Counted from the first letter of the stretch, positions 34,485 through 47,610 are shown. The stretch is 64,000 nt of DNA from Pseudisothecium myosuroides (GCA_951799445.1 OX637289.1:46972264-47036263), one strand, 5' to 3'. The notes: generated by a model from the sequence alone, not told the origin. Translations and numbers: made by a program.

Positions 34485-35514
34485 TGCTGAGCTCTAAAAC
34501 CCCAACCCCACCCAAATCACAAAACCCGCAAACCTCCACACAATTTCCAAGCACCACCAATTCGTCACGGACCCCAATTCGCAACCAATTCGACTAGACT
34601 GAAAGCTCCCCACAAGGGATTCAATTCGCTTCAATCCAATTGAATTCGCTATGTAAAGGCTACGAAGGAATTGCGCATTGGCAGGTAGCAAGAATGAGCC
34701 GAGTTGTGCAGATGGCGCTGGAGAGAGCTAAGCTTTAGGTAGGAGCGCAGCGAGTGGACTGGGGAGCTATGGCGATAGGGCTTGCGAGAGCGTCTGATGA
34801 GTATGTGAAGTGATCGCCGCGGCAATGGCGAGAGGGGCGGAAGACGCGGGTTTTGGTCAATGGCGACGCCGGGGCCCAACGCTGCTGCACGGGGGCTGCG
34901 CGTGTGAAAAGCCGCAGCTGCATCTTGAAAAAGGACCCGGGAAGCCCGTTCGGGGCAGGGAAGGTCAACAGCAACGACCTCTTTTTTCTAACTTCCTCCA
35001 ACTGGAGAGAACTAAAAACTCCTTTCTTTCTTTTTTTAATTTCGCTGTATTTAAAAAAAAAAATTAAAATACACGGACAGTTTCCATTGATAAAAGAAAA
35101 CAATACACAGAACCGAAGGGAACACTCTTGGCAAAAAGATTTAAATTTTCTACAACGTTTTCTGCACTATTTTTATCAAATTTTGTTGTATTTAAGTGAC
35201 AAGGAGTTAAGTTAGTGAACCCTTGAAGGAAGTTGAAGGGTGAAAAGTGGTCAATGATTTCATTCTTCAATTTAGAAATAAAAAATGCACCTAATAATCA
35301 AAGCATTTTTGGTGATTATCTTAGTCGCAAGGGGTGCATCTTTTATAGGTTAAGCGAATTGAGGGACATCTTGACCCTAAAAAGACATTGTGAACCTAAA
35401 AGGTATGATGCATGACTTCACAAAGACTAGAAACAAAGAATGCACATGTTGGTTCAATAATTGGAGTATTTTAGTGACTACCGTGGTCACGCGGGGTCAA
35501 AACCTTCCAACGTT
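34485..35514 (-). promoter_or_regulatory. Upstream region of the ADT gene
   Basis: Contains the presumed promoter and 5' UTR of the leftward-transcribed ADT gene. GC-rich sequence extends to about 34990 and then changes to AT-rich DNA, with an A/T-rich tract at 35030-35070. No TATA box could be fixed. Overlapping short frames are not supported as genes. Confidence 0.45.
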
Positions 35515-35801
35515 AAGGTAGAGACACCCTAGAACCACCACTTTTTGCTACTACGCTGAGTTACTATTATTAGATTGGTCCAAAAAAATTCATATTTTCT
35601 TGTTGGCAAGTGAAAACAAGATCCAACACACCAAAGAACACAACACTTGGATACTCTATACAAAAGTTATGAAAAGTAAAAAAAAATTGGCAAATGTTTT
35701 AAAACCGTTTCTTCAACACATGTTCATACTAATTTTGAAGATGTACCCAAAGTGATGATGGCGGTTCTAAGCACGGGGTGCGATTTTGGGTGTACCCGCC
35801 T
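35515..35801. mobile_element. ~287-bp dispersed MITE-like element
   Basis: Ends read AAGGTAGAGACACCCT and GGGTGTACCCGCCT, roughly inverted copies. Interior blocks (CTTGTTGGCAAGTGAAAACA, ACTTTTTGCTACTA) recur at 47358-47610 and 62026-62307 in the opposite orientation, and in degraded form at 38943-39215 in the same orientation. Non-coding. Confidence 0.7.
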
Positions 35802-36747
35802 CCATCATTCACATTCTTCCCGTGTTTAAAATGCTCCATAAACATGACTCCAAAGGGGAACTGGAGCGGGGAATTTCACAATAAAGTAAGTTACAACTAA
35901 CTTACTTCAGTTGAGTGAAGACTGAACAGTGAGGTCCTTACAGTAGACAAGTGGCACCAACGAACTCAACTTCGTCCTGCCTGGGTGGACTCCAAGTCTC
36001 CAAAGCAAACCGGCCCTAAATTAAAACCCCAGCAAAGCAGCGGGACTTCTCCTTGACTTGGAAATGGAAACGGCTTCAACTGCTCTCAGTTGACTGGAAT
36101 TCAGGGGCATCACTTCCCACTTCTTCTTTTTTTAATTTTATTATTAAACAAATTATGGCGAACCATTGCATTAAAAAAAAGGAACGAGAGAGACCAGCCA
36201 AGCCTAAGGGCTGGACAAATGAAGAGAATCAAAGCAAACAGAAAGAAAGAAAGAAACAAAGGAGGCTAGAAGGATAAGCAGGGAGGAGGGCCTGGCCCAT
36301 CTAACTATGTCTCCATCTCTTTTAGCAAGAATAGGAGAGTGGAGCCAAATTTTGTCGAAGTTGGACCAAATTCTAGTCGATTGTTGGGGACGATGATGGG
36401 CAACTCTTTGAGTCTTCAAGAGTGCAGCCCAGCCGGAGTCAAGCAGGGCATCCCCGAGTGCAGATCGAATGAACTGAATCGGCCACTGGTCTTGGGCAAA
36501 AAACAAACGTTTGCGTGTAATCCAACAAAGCTATAGAATGGCCCCTCAGAGGAATGACCAAATGATACATAGTTTATAAAATTTCTTGCGGAGAGGGGAT
36601 CCGAAGATGCAATGAATGACATCAAGCCTAGCATGAGGACCCATGAGGGGAGGCTTACCGCGGAGGTGATACATGATGCTCTGAGCATCATCTCAAATAT
36701 CTTGGGTTTCTCTAGCAAAATCGCTTCCAACTCTTAGTCTTCTTTCA
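35802..36747. other. Unassigned intergenic sequence
   Basis: Less AT-rich than the repeats around it. The - strand from about 36700 down to 36260 contains broken frames that could be a decayed retroelement or gene, but no diagnostic motif is visible, so no identity is claimed. Confidence 0.45.
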
Positions 36748-36893
36748 GAGCATCGCCACTCATTCACGGGGAAGCTCCCTTGAACGTGGCCAGTGAGGAA
36801 CAAGTGCTCTACTGCGCACTCGGCTAGGGATGGAAGGAGCCGGGTCACTCCAATTTCTCCGGCCCTGTTTGGGAGGAATGGGTGGCGATGCTC
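36748..36893. mobile_element. 146-bp MITE with 3-bp target duplication
   Basis: The left end GAGCATCGCCACTCATTC is matched in reverse by GAATGGGTGGCGATGCTC at the right (one mismatch). TCA flanks both sides (36745-36747 and 36894-36896). Three-base target duplication and GAGC-type ends resemble the Tourist-like MITE at 14969-15345. Confidence 0.75.
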
Positions 36894-36896
36894 TCA

Positions 36897-37622
36897 TCTA
36901 ATGCTCATTGTAGGACTCTGGAAAGGTCACCCAAAGCAGCCTTGCCACAATAGGCAATGCAATTCAGGGCCTCAGTTTATGGAGACTACCCCTAAAATAG
37001 ATGGAATAGTAATAAGTATTTGACCACGGTTGCTAATAATTAAATATCTTAGCTTTAGTGGGATTGTGTTAGAAGTCAAAAAGGGATTTTTAGGCTCTCT
37101 CAACACATAGTTTTAGTAGTCAAGGAGGAATACAATAGGAATCATTCAAAGTGTTTAAAATAGGTTGCCAATCTTGTAGGTGAAAATTTGTAGCGATTGA
37201 GTGTAGAAAGAGATTGTAATCTAGTGGAGGTATCTTACATTCAAGTCTCAACTTTCAACTTTCTTTTCAAGATTTTATTTTCCTTTAAACAACAAGCAAC
37301 TACACGACGAGAGACATTGCCCCTTAAGCATGGGCTCGCTTTTTGAGTAAGGTAGCTACTTAAACTTCGTGAAGATGGCTTTTGTCATTGCAAAGCCTCC
37401 TCCCCTTTAGTCCAAAGCCAATAAAGGAGGTTGAAAGTAGGATTTGGAACCCACATGAGAGAGTTTAACAAAATAGAAACCCAATTCAACCTTCAAGTCC
37501 ACTTCCCTTGCCTTCAAAAGAGGGTTGCTATTATGTGACCATATGAGTGTGAGCCCATGAGCCTAAAATACTATACACCTATGTTACATGTGTATATACT
37601 ATAGAAACCATTTATGATTATA

Positions 37623-37673
<51 letters not shown>

Positions 37674-38109
37674 TGTTACAAATACCCATATTATAAGTGT
37701 TTATGATACATACACCTTCTATAGTGTGTGGTATCTATATTATAGGTACCTATATTGTAGGCTCAATGCTCACAAGCTCGCATTCTTAGGCTCACATACT
37801 AGCACCGTTGCCTTTAAAATATCCAAAAAAAATGCTATCATAGTATGCGTGGAAAGGGAATTGAAAAATTTGGGGCTTATGCAAAGCTCTGAACATTGTA
37901 TGTTTCCCTTTCCGCTTGGTGGTCGAATCAGATTTTGAGGGCCAGGGGAAAAAGAGATGGAGCTTTGGGCTTGAACCAATGCAACGAAAGTCTAAAGTGC
38001 CGCTCGGTTGAACTGAACGCAACTGAACATCAAGTGCTACGAAGCTACAGTAACGACTTCTTTGCCAGGAAGGCTCGAGGCAGATCCTGCCGAGACTAAC
38101 TTACTGTAG
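36897..38109. other. Intergenic with (AT)n microsatellite
   Basis: No gene seen. A pure (AT)n tract of about 43 bp lies at 37625-37667, flanked by TATA-rich imperfect repeats containing TACATATATGTTAC-like sequence. Confidence 0.6.
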
Positions 38110-38480
38110 TTTCAGGATGCAAGGTCAATGCAAAATTCCGGGGGCAAATCCCCCTCCCGAGCATTCCCCACATGAAATGATGGAAGGTAGTCTGCTCTAA
38201 CTTGTAAGAGCTGATTGATTGCATTTGGGGAGAAGCTAAAATCCGTGACACATTTTTCAGTAAATTTTAGTAAGAAGAAAAATGGAATTGGCATCTAACC
38301 CAAGTCTTTTCATATTTTTGGACCTTCGTGGAATTAGTCACAAACTTTTGAAGTTGAAATACAATGGTTACTAAAAGCGACCATCTCTTGAAATGTACTC
38401 TATTGATACATTGAAGAAACCAAAATGTACCTCTATGTTAGCGGTTGCTTTTTGAGCAATCTACCTTAGGACCCACTAGA
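38110..38480. repeat. Dispersed repeat, inverted copy of 30672-31205
   Basis: Shares in reverse orientation the blocks described for 30672-31205 but without the 229-bp insertion, so it acts as the empty-site reference for that insertion. Non-coding. Confidence 0.7.
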
Positions 38481-38942
38481 TCTTTTGGGAATAGTACTTT
38501 GAACAATCTATAGAGGGAGAAATTTAGAACTTGAAATTTATTACCTCAGGGAAAATGCAAAAATTTATTATTTACCACAAATGATCAAATTTGGAGAACT
38601 TGAACTTATATCTCGAATCAATAACCTTAAAAGACTTCCAAGAGCTCACAAATTACAAAATGAACCAATCCTAAATAGGTAGTAGTTTTTTTTCAAAGTC
38701 CCCATGCAATGGAAAATAAAACACTAATGGCTATAGTATGAGCTAGAAGCTCTGTCCTTGTAGCACCAACTTGCATTTAGAGTGCAATAGCTACTGAAAC
38801 TTCCTAAAGATAACTTGTATATATGCAAAGCTCACCTCTCCTTTTAGTCTAGAGTCTATAAATCACCACTTGACCTCCACTCCTAGCACGAAGCTTCATC
38901 TAGACAATTATAAGACCACTCATATTGTTTCCTCATTTATAG
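38481..38942. other. Intergenic, no gene seen
   Basis: AT-rich DNA with no recognisable feature. Confidence 0.55.
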
Positions 38943-39215
38943 AGGTAGTGACATTCAAAATGCCACTTTTCTATTGTAGAACACCTCTATTATTAGAATA
39001 ATAAAAATTTATATTTTTTCATTGGGAAGTGATAGGAGCGTTTAATGCTCCAAAAAACACATTTTTGGGATACAATATGCAAAAGTCATGAAGTGTCAAA
39101 TTTTTATTGGTAGATGTTCTTTAAGAACATGTAAATATTGATTTATGAAATGCAAGTAGTATGAGCATCTCTCAAGTGGTGTTTTTAGGCACTTGGTGCA
39201 CTAGAGTGCCTCTAC
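38943..39215. mobile_element. Degraded copy of the ~287-bp MITE-like element
   Basis: Starts AGGTAGTGACATTC and ends GAGTGCCTCTACT, with interior similarity to 35515-35801 (Phe-rich AT blocks and TATTTTTTCATTGGGAAGTGA in place of TATTTTCTTGTTGGCAAGTGA). Heavily mutated and non-coding. Confidence 0.55.
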
Positions 39216-39959
39216 TATATTAGTCTTGGCATTTGTGAGCTTGTGAGAAAAGGGAGCAAACTAAGTTGTATACAAATTTATGTTGTATCTAGATTTCCTC
39301 CTAAAAAATTCTATTAAAATTCAAGCCAAGGCATGGAGTCATCACACCTAAGGTAGAAGCATCTATAACCAACACTTTAACCCTAAAAGGACAAGACCTA
39401 TGATCAAGGTAGTTAGTTCAAAAATGATTTGATTTTTGAACCAATAGGTGCATTCTTCATTTCTACAATATTTTGAAAAGTCATTCATCAACTATTTTTT
39501 TACCTCTATAGTATTTCAAGATTAAGCAACTCCACATTTTTGAGGATGGGATCAAGTCTTGTGACTATTTTTACTATTAATATAGAAGATTGAAAATCAT
39601 GAATTTTCAAAAAATTGTGGTTTTTTAAATCTATATGAATAAACTAGAAACCAAGGCTCTCTTATCCCTCTACTCTACCACTAACACCTAATTAAAGGAT
39701 TTGGGGCCCTATTTGGAAGGCGGTAGACCTTGGCGACAGAAATTTCATGTAGATATTGGAGCCATGGGCAATTTCATTAAAACGGCGGTATTCCAAGTGC
39801 CACTTTGAAGGTGTGCCATTTTCACCATCTAGGACTGGTATAGATTTTAGAACGGCCGTTGTGAACCATCCAGGACAGATATAGATTTAGAACGGCCGTT
39901 CTGAATTGTTTTCATGCCATTTTAAAAAAATAACGCCATTTTAATGAAATTGCCCATAG
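39216..39959. other. Intergenic with a TTAA-type left end
   Basis: At 39371 the sequence TTAACCCTAAAAGGACAAG resembles the left terminus of the TTAA elements. The following ~150 bases match those after 60706 (CAAGGTAGTTAGTTCA against CAAGGTAATCAATAAA, then ATAGGTGCATTCTTCATTTCTA). No right terminus could be found. Otherwise no gene. Confidence 0.5.
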
Positions 39960-42900
39960 CCCCAAAAGCATTATTTCTATTAATAATTAATTTTTCACTG
40001 ATATTCTTCATCTATTCATTAATTATTATACTTAAAATATTGAATTCTTTTGAAATATAGACTTGCAGTTTGGAAAAATGAAACTACAATTATGAAGTGC
40101 TAATTTCTATTTTTTTTAAATGCAATAATGACGCAATAAAAAAAATGCACCATGATGTTCTATACTATAATATAAACCTATAGAAAGATTTTCAATTTTT
40201 TTGAGTGTAAATTGCATTTGATATGAATTGTTTCATTTTTATTTCAAAATTCATAGTAATTTCAAATTCAACCCCCCTTCAAAAGTAAAGTTTTACAACT
40301 AGTAGAAAATATATTTAATCATATTTTTTTTAACTAAATGCAAAAAAATGCATTCATAGGTACTTGCAAAGTGAAGTTTGAAATTATAGCTAGACTTGTC
40401 CTTTGAAGGTTAAAAGTCTCTAGACTTCTTTTGACATGGTGGAGATTTTGGTAAGTGCAAATTCGTTAAGGTGAACTTTGGAGGAGTATGTTGATCAATG
40501 GCTTCCTTTATTTGTCAATACATAAATGTCAAAGATCCAAATTCCATTGGTTGGCTTAAAAAACTTTTAACTCATTTATATTTATATGCAAAGGATATAG
40601 AATATATGTAAATTTTTCACAAATTTTTTTAGCATACATTGTAAATTCCAAATTTTCAAGCATTTGTATCATATATTAATTGAACCTCCAAAGTTCTTTT
40701 TGGTTCCCTCAAAATCTTTTGAACTCCCTCAATTGAACTACGGAATACGGACTTCAATTTTAATCTCGTGACTTTGAAATTCCATTATTTTTGTCTTGGC
40801 TTCATTCCACCATTTCCATCTTGGCTTCATCCCTCCATTTATGTATGAGCTTCAATTCATTCTATCATTGTGGTCATGTCTTCAATTTTAATTTGTCACT
40901 TCAAAGATCTCCTATGGGTGTAAAGAAAACCATGTATATGTCAATACAAAAATCCCTAAGCTCACTCCAAAAATAGGCTAAATCAATTCTAAAGTAAAGG
41001 TCATCATTGGAATTTTTGGAATTCAATAACATGGTGCTCCCAAAAATATTTTTTGCATTATGAATGCAATCTGTACATTAAAGACTACTACTTGCATTAG
41101 TATACTTTTGAGATTTGTTTAAGGTGTTTTGTTTGGAAATGGGTGCTTCTACCTTACAAAATTCAATTAAGGAAAAAAAGATGTGGAAAGGCATCCATCA
41201 TCATTGCATCATGGTACATAGCCCTCCAAATTAAATTAGGGCTTCATTCCTCTCTAAGATCTCCATACTATGAGTGATGTATGAATAAAAGTTGTATTGC
41301 CCCATTTTGGGATTGAGAGACCTTGAAGGGAATTTTCACATGGATATTAAAGACCAAAAAGCATTAAATTTATAGTGGTAATCATTTTTTCATCGACGCT
41401 ATTCTTGGCTATTCATTATAATTCTACTCAAAATATAGAAAATTTTCTGAAATATTGACTAACAATTTTTTTGCAACCATTGAATGCTAATTTTCTAATT
41501 TTAATTAAATTGACACAATGAAAAAAATTCACCATAATATTCTATACTATAATACAAATATATAGAGAGATTTTCAAATTTTCATAGTATATACTGCATT
41601 TGGTATATAGCGTATGAATTGTTTCACTTTTTATTTAGAAATTCAAGGTAATTTCAAAAAAAATCCAAAAAATGTGAAATTTTTACAAATAATAGAAAAC
41701 AAGTAATTACATCACTAAAAATAAACACAAAAATATATTCATAAGTACTTGCAAAATGAAGTTTGAAAAAATAATTATAAGCTTGTCTTTTGAGGGTTAA
41801 AAGTCTTTAGACTTGGTTAATTTAGCAACTATGAACTCATTATAGTAGAGTTTAAAGGTGTATCTTGACCAATAGCTTGTGTTGAATTCTTTATTTATGA
41901 ATACAAAACCCTAAAGATCCAGATCTTATGGTTACAAAGTGGATGCTTTCAATTCTCATATTTTTTCAAATCCAAAATTTTATGGATTTTGTTTGAAAAA
42001 TTAATTGAACTTCAAAGTTTCCATTTGGATTCCTTCTAGAAACTTTTCAACTCCCTCATTTGAAAAGACAATTTCTCTATGGCAGGCTTTAATTTTAGTC
42101 ACGTAACTTCAAAATTCATTTATTTTCTTTGTAGTTTCAAAATTCCATTGTTTTCATCTTGGCTTCCTTCTACCATTTTTATAGTTGTGATTTCAAACGG
42201 ACCCCATGGTCACAAAGTACATCCCAGTATTTATCAATATATAAATTCCAAAGGTCAATTCAAAAATCAACTAAGCCAATTCCAACCTAAAGGTCCGTCA
42301 TCATTGGAATTTTATAGTAATTTGAATTTGGGTATATAACCATGGAGCTCTAATTTTCTAATTTTAGACTAACATGATAAAAAAAATTGCAGCATGATGT
42401 TTTGACCATCAATTGCATTTGATATGAATTGTTTTACTTTATATTCAAAATTTAAGATAATTCCAAATTTTCAGGAAAAAATGCAAATTTTTAACAACTA
42501 ACAACTAATAACAACTAATAAGAGACATGTAATCACATATGTGAAAAAGAAATACAAAAAATGACATTTATAAATACTTGCAAGTGAAAATTTTAAAAAT
42601 GATAAGTGATTTGTCTTTTGAGGGATATAAGTCTATAGACTTGTTGATGTAGAAGTCTTTGCAATTTTGAACTCATTATGGTGGACTTTGGAGGTATCTG
42701 TTGAATAATAGCAAGTGTTGGACCCTTTATTTGTCAATGCAAAAAGATACATATTCCATTGGTTGCCTCAAAAAAATTCAATTTTCACCTTTTTTTTAAA
42801 TTTCAAATTCTTCTAACCTTTGTTTTGTATATTAATTGCACTCCAAGGTTCTCATTGGTTTCTTCAAATCTTTTGAACTTCCTAAATTGAAAAGATACTA

Positions 42901-43160
42901 TTGGCAACTTCAATTTTAATCTCGTGGATTCAAAATTGTATTATTTTTGTCTTGGCTTCATTTCACCATTTTTATCTTAGCTTCATTTTGGAATTTTGAT
43001 CCTGGCTTCATTCTACCATTTTTGTACGGACTTCAATTCTAGTCATGGTGCCTCAAGGGTCCCTTATGTGGTCGCAAAGTGGACCTTATATATGTCAATA
43101 TAGAAATTCCAAAGATCCCTTCTAAAGGTCGTCATTGGAATATAATTTGGACAATTGGTA
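39960..43160. repeat. Three diverged direct copies of a ~0.8-1.3-kb AT-rich unit
   Basis: The order of blocks is repeated three times: TTTGATATGAATTGTTT-type sequence (near 40213, 41600 and 42415), then a reference to TGTCTTTTGAGGGTTAAAAG-type sequence (near 40400, 41790 and 42615), then CTTGGCTTCATTC-type sequence (near 40795, 42145 and 42955). Copies differ by many substitutions and indels. Non-coding; origin by tandem duplication of an unknown element is inferred. Confidence 0.65.
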
Positions 43161-44482
43161 TGGAACTAGAACTCAAGAATATTATCATTTGACGCACTTA
43201 AAAAATTAATGTATATAGCTAGATACATAGACATAAAAAAGTTAGAATTTGGACTTTGAATGATTTCATTGGAAGCATTTTGAGCTTAATATGGCATAAC
43301 TTTTTCTCGTGGGCGCCAATTGAAATAAAACATTTATTTCTACAAAATATATATGTTCCTTTATTCCAAAGAAAAGTATTAAAAAAATCCCTCCAAAAAT
43401 TGAAATCATTGGAACTAGCCTAAACCTTTTTTTGTTCCCTAAGGGGACAATAATATTTTATGGTTAAATGAATATGAGGCTTGTATTATATGTGAATAAT
43501 CCAAAGAAACATATCCTAAAATTATCCAAACATGCTATTGAATATGGCTTTTGTTATAAATTGTCTTATTGGGGGATTTCAAATTATTTCTTTAGCATGC
43601 AATTTTTAGACACTATATTGAGTACCATTTGTAAAATTACTAATTTTCAAAGTGTTGACAATAGATGTACCCTCTCGTATACACTAAACCAACCTTAGAT
43701 TTTTTTGGATAGAGTATATACGTTTTAAGCAAGAAATGTATGGTGTTGGTTTTAAAAATTAATTGCAATTAATTGCAGTTTCTTTAATGGAATTACCTTA
43801 CATTAAGTTAGGCTGTTTGTTTTGTTATGTTTGTTACACTGAGATCTTCTAGACCGTGCGTCCCCCGATTGTGTACTTGGTATTGTTGCAAGGAGGGGTG
43901 CACGGGCTTTGTTTCATGGCATTTGGACCTACGATGGGAAATTTATTGAATTTTGAATTTTTTTATGAATGAAAAAATTAGAAAATTATTTTTACTTACA
44001 TTTTGGCTGTAGCAACGGGACAAGACACACTAGTGCTTTTGAAAACAACACTCTTTTTCTACAACTATGATAGAAGTATTAGTATCATATAACTATATTG
44101 TGGATTGAAATAATAATAACTCCATAAGTAGAAGATATCTATACAATCTAAGGTAAAATAGCCCTTCATAGTCAGAATTAGGAGTTTGTCGTCATGCCAT
44201 TGCTGGAATTTTAAAAAAAATTCCCATATAAAGACAAGTATAAGAAATAGAGAGAAAAGTTGAAATTATATTTTTTTGACAAAGTATGAATTAGCTTTGA
44301 ATTTTTGAAGGTTTAGCCCCCAAAGAGTCTCTAGACTACTCCATGACCAACAAAAATTGTATCCATAATGCTCATCTTGCTCACCTAAAGCAGTCAAAAT
44401 ATTTTCTAATGTAGAAGGCCTTAAAAAAGTCACTTTCTACAATGATTTACACTGAAAAAGCTGGGTGTTCCTAATGAGGTTA
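43161..44482. other. Intergenic, no gene seen
   Basis: AT-rich sequence with one less AT-rich patch at 43850-43925. No conserved coding motif or RNA gene recognised. Confidence 0.55.
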
Positions 44483-44745
44483 CATTAGAAGGGAATTGGG
44501 GCCAAGAAAGGGCCGTTTCAGGCCCGTTCCCCAATCTGTCCCCATGCTGTGAATAGTGGTATGGGCTGTTCGAAAAATAAATTTAAAAAATAAAAAATAA
44601 AAAAAATTGAAAATCTGATGTGGCCGAGTCCCGGCCATGTCACCCTGCTGCAGTGGCGCAGTTTCAGCAGTCAAGAACTATTCAAAACTTGTGGAGAACT
44701 CATGGAAACTCGCGGCCCTTTAGAGGGCCCAAATTCTCTCTAATG
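44483..44745. mobile_element. ~263-bp MITE with ~20-bp inverted ends
   Basis: Left end CATTAGAAGGGAATTGGGGCC-like (first 18: CATTAGAAGGGAATTGGG) and right end CCCAAATTCTCTCTAATG are inverted copies with a few mismatches; inner GGGCCG/CGGCCC blocks also pair. The TTA...TAA triplets near the ends recall PIF/Harbinger elements, but no clean target duplication is visible. Non-coding. Confidence 0.65.
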
Positions 44746-44879
44746 CTAATCACTCCATTAGTGCAAGGTGAGACATTGATTGTGGCCCACAATCTCACAA
44801 ATTGAAAATAACCACTATGGGGTCATTCCCTAGGTGTCCATCATGGGTCATTTGACCATGATGGGCTATTTTACCTGAA

Positions 44880-45799
44880 CCCCTAAAGTTCCATGACTAT
44901 GTTTTTACCGAAAACGCTCAAAAACTGTCATTTCTAGTACAAGTACCAAATTTTTGGAATTTTTTTTTGGACACATGTAATTGTTGGATCTTGCAGTATG
45001 CTGACTTGAGAACATGTGGTAAAAATTTCAGAAATTTCCACTGCAAGGATTGCAAGATATAAGCATGCAAATTCACTAAAATTATTTTTTTGGCCCAATA
45101 AAAATAAAGCAATTGCACTTCAAAAGCTCACTTTTCTATGAAAAAATGTCCTAAATGGTGGTGCTTCTTTGGATTCTTTTTCCTAAACAAGTTGGCTACA
45201 TGCTTGAAAAATTTCACATCATTTGGAATTGTACAACATACAGGAAAAAAATAGTAAGTAGAAAGAAGTAGAGAATGATTTAAAATATTAAATTATTAAG
45301 AATTTAGTTATGAAATTGGAAAATGCCAATCCCAATGGTTGCAATGTTTTAATAAACACTCTACAACCCATGATTTTATTTCTTTCAAAAAATATTGAAA
45401 ATTGAGTAAAATAAAGGACTTCAAAATTTATTTTAGAGTAGAGAATCCATAACTGCCTACAATCTAAAACTCCTCATAACTTTTGACTCATTGATCAAAA
45501 TGGAATGATTCAAAGCTTTCCACATATATATAACTCTAGAAAACCAATTTAAATTTTTGTTTTTGAAAAAAATGATTTTATTTTATCTACCCGGACTGCC
45601 CATTTTTTTAAAAAAGTAACATATTTGGCCATAAGTTTTGATGCATATTTCCAAATGGTATGAAATTTAGTGCATATGAAAGATATTCCTCATTCCTACC
45701 TTCTATTAGAATTTCAGCTTAAAATATGCAAATATCTAGTTGCATGTACCTACCCAAAATTTCTATATTGCCAAAAAACGCATGTTGGTCCTTTAGGAG
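44880..45799. mobile_element. TTAA-family element, mosaic and in reverse orientation
   Basis: Left part (from CCCCTAAAGTTCCATGAC) is the reverse complement of the right part of 12080-12971; the right part matches the right part of 3007-3944, ending TTGGTCCTTTAGGAG. Flanks are TGAA and CTAG, both decayed from TTAA. The element provides the uninterrupted version of the site where the 220-bp MITE sits at 12442-12661. Non-coding. Confidence 0.75.
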
Positions 45800-46272
45800 C
45801 TAGAATTCTAAGATTATAAAAAAAATTCTTTAGAATTAGTGTGGCGCATAGTAATTGTACTGAAAAGTGTAGTTACTAGCAAAAGAATGAAATAGGATTT
45901 TCAATTTGGCTTGGACATTTGTTAGTACATCCTTCCAATCCATAATAACTTTTTTCTTAACCTTTAAAAAAAAAAAATCAAGGTTTTAGTCAATTACAAT
46001 TTGGCAAAGCACTATATTTCCACATACATACATCTTTTCGACTAAAATGCACTTTTCCATTACATTCATGCATATTGTCATCTAAAATTTGACAACTTTG
46101 TCCACATTTTAAATAGATATGAAAAAAAAGTAGCAAGCAAAGATTATTTTTTGACATAAAAAGAAGAGACATATTTTGAAATGTTGCACTTTGCCCTCAA
46201 GGAGCCAATAGAAAAAGGGCTGGTCCATAGTGGCAACGGCACAGATTCCACAAATGTCATTCCCTCATTTGT
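45800..46272. other. Intergenic, no gene seen
   Basis: AT-rich spacer between two TTAA-type elements; nothing recognised. Confidence 0.6.
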
Positions 46273-46276
46273 TTAA

Positions 46277-47197
46277 CCCCTAAAGTTCCAAGGCCTATTT
46301 TCTGCCAAAAAAACACTCAAAACTGCGATTTCTATAGCAAAGAGTCAAAAAAAATTTAATTGTTTTTTTTTCACATCTGACCGTAGGATCTTACACCTAA
46401 TTGGTATGAGAATGTGTGGAAAAAATTTCAGAATTTTTGACCGCACAGATTGCAAGATATCTGCGTTTAAAGTGGAAAAAACAAGTTTTTCAGCACATTG
46501 CGGGACCAGATTTTTTGACTTTAAACATTTTTAACTTAAAATTTTTGCACTACAGCGTTTTGAGCTTTAAATCTTTATAGTGGAGAATTGAGTTGAGATT
46601 CTAGGGGAAAAAAAAAATTTCAAAAAAACTTAATTATCATTCTTAAAAAAATTGTTAAATAGAAGTAGGTACAAGATAGAAGGAAAATCTAAAATATTCA
46701 TATATTTTAGATGGAATTAAAATGCACTAATCCCAATGGTGAGATTGTTCTAGCAAGTAAATTAAACCATTCCAAAAAAAAAAATTGAAAAATTACAAAA
46801 ATAGCATTCCGAAATGCATCCTACAAGTTATTTTTTTCAAGAAGATGCTCTAACTGCCCAAAAAACAAGAATGTCCATAACTTCCTCATAACGAATCCAA
46901 ATGAGATGAATCAAAGCTTTCCAGATAGACAAAAATATAATCTATGAGAAAAAAAATATTAAAAAAAAAAATTCAAAATTTTGCAAATTTGTTTTGCTGC
47001 CCCCCGTCCCCACCCATTCCAAGAAATGGCATAATTTCTCGCTCAAAGGTCCGATTTCAAATTTTTTTTTCTGCCATGTACCTCTCTCAATTCTTCATGT
47101 TCACAAAAAATTTCAAAAAATTAGGAAAAAATTTCAGCCCGTAGGTACCTGCCCCAAGTCCCATTTGTCCCCCGAACGGACAATGGTCCTTTAGGGG
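46277..47197. mobile_element. TTAA-flanked element, 921 bp, intact termini
   Basis: Starts CCCCTAAAGTTCCAAGGC after TTAA (46273-46276) and ends CAATGGTCCTTTAGGGG before TTAA (47198-47201). Left two thirds are close to 3007-3944, including GTGTGGAAAAAATTTCAG and GCAAGATATCTGCGTTTAA. The high similarity between these two copies makes them among the youngest here. Non-coding. Confidence 0.85.
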
Positions 47198-47357
47198 TTA
47201 AAAAATATTTAAATTTCTTTGAAAATAAATTAAGAAATTGGATGTGATTGATTCCCTGGAAGTGTGAGGAATGTGCCATCATTCTGGCCGCCTTGGACGA
47301 CCAAGACAAAAAGATCTGTTTCAGTTGACTGTCGGAATGGCAATCAATGCTGGAAGG

Positions 47358-47610
47358 AAGGTAGGTACACCCAAAATTATCTTCACTCTAGGTACATCTC
47401 TAAACTCAATATGTAGCTATATGAAAGAAACGATTTCAGAACATCTAAAAAAAACTTTGACCCTTCATAATTTTTGCACATGGTATCTAAATTTTGCGTT
47501 CTTTGGTGCATTGGAACCTCCTTTCACTTGCCAACAAGAAAATATGAAAATTTGACCATAGAAACAAGCGGCACAGGGGCAAAAAGTGGAGGTTCTGGGG
47601 TGCCCACCTT
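47358..47610. mobile_element. ~253-bp dispersed MITE-like element
   Basis: Starts AAGGTAGGTACACCC and ends GGGGTGCCCACCTT, inverted ends of about 14 bp. Interior matches 62026-62307 (same orientation) and 35515-35801 (opposite), for example CCAACAAGAAAATATGAA. Non-coding. Confidence 0.75.

Noticed and set aside
33197..34497. Several long + strand frames opposite the ADT gene
   Set aside because: Antisense shadows of a GC-rich coding exon; no motifs of their own.
36204..36730. A decayed LINE or other retroelement on the - strand
   Set aside because: A phrase resembling EHLFL suggested a reverse-transcriptase zinc-binding region, but no catalytic motif, no consistent frame and no poly(A) tail were found.
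37625..37667. A regulatory role for the (AT)n tract
   Set aside because: A simple microsatellite far from any gene start; no support for function.
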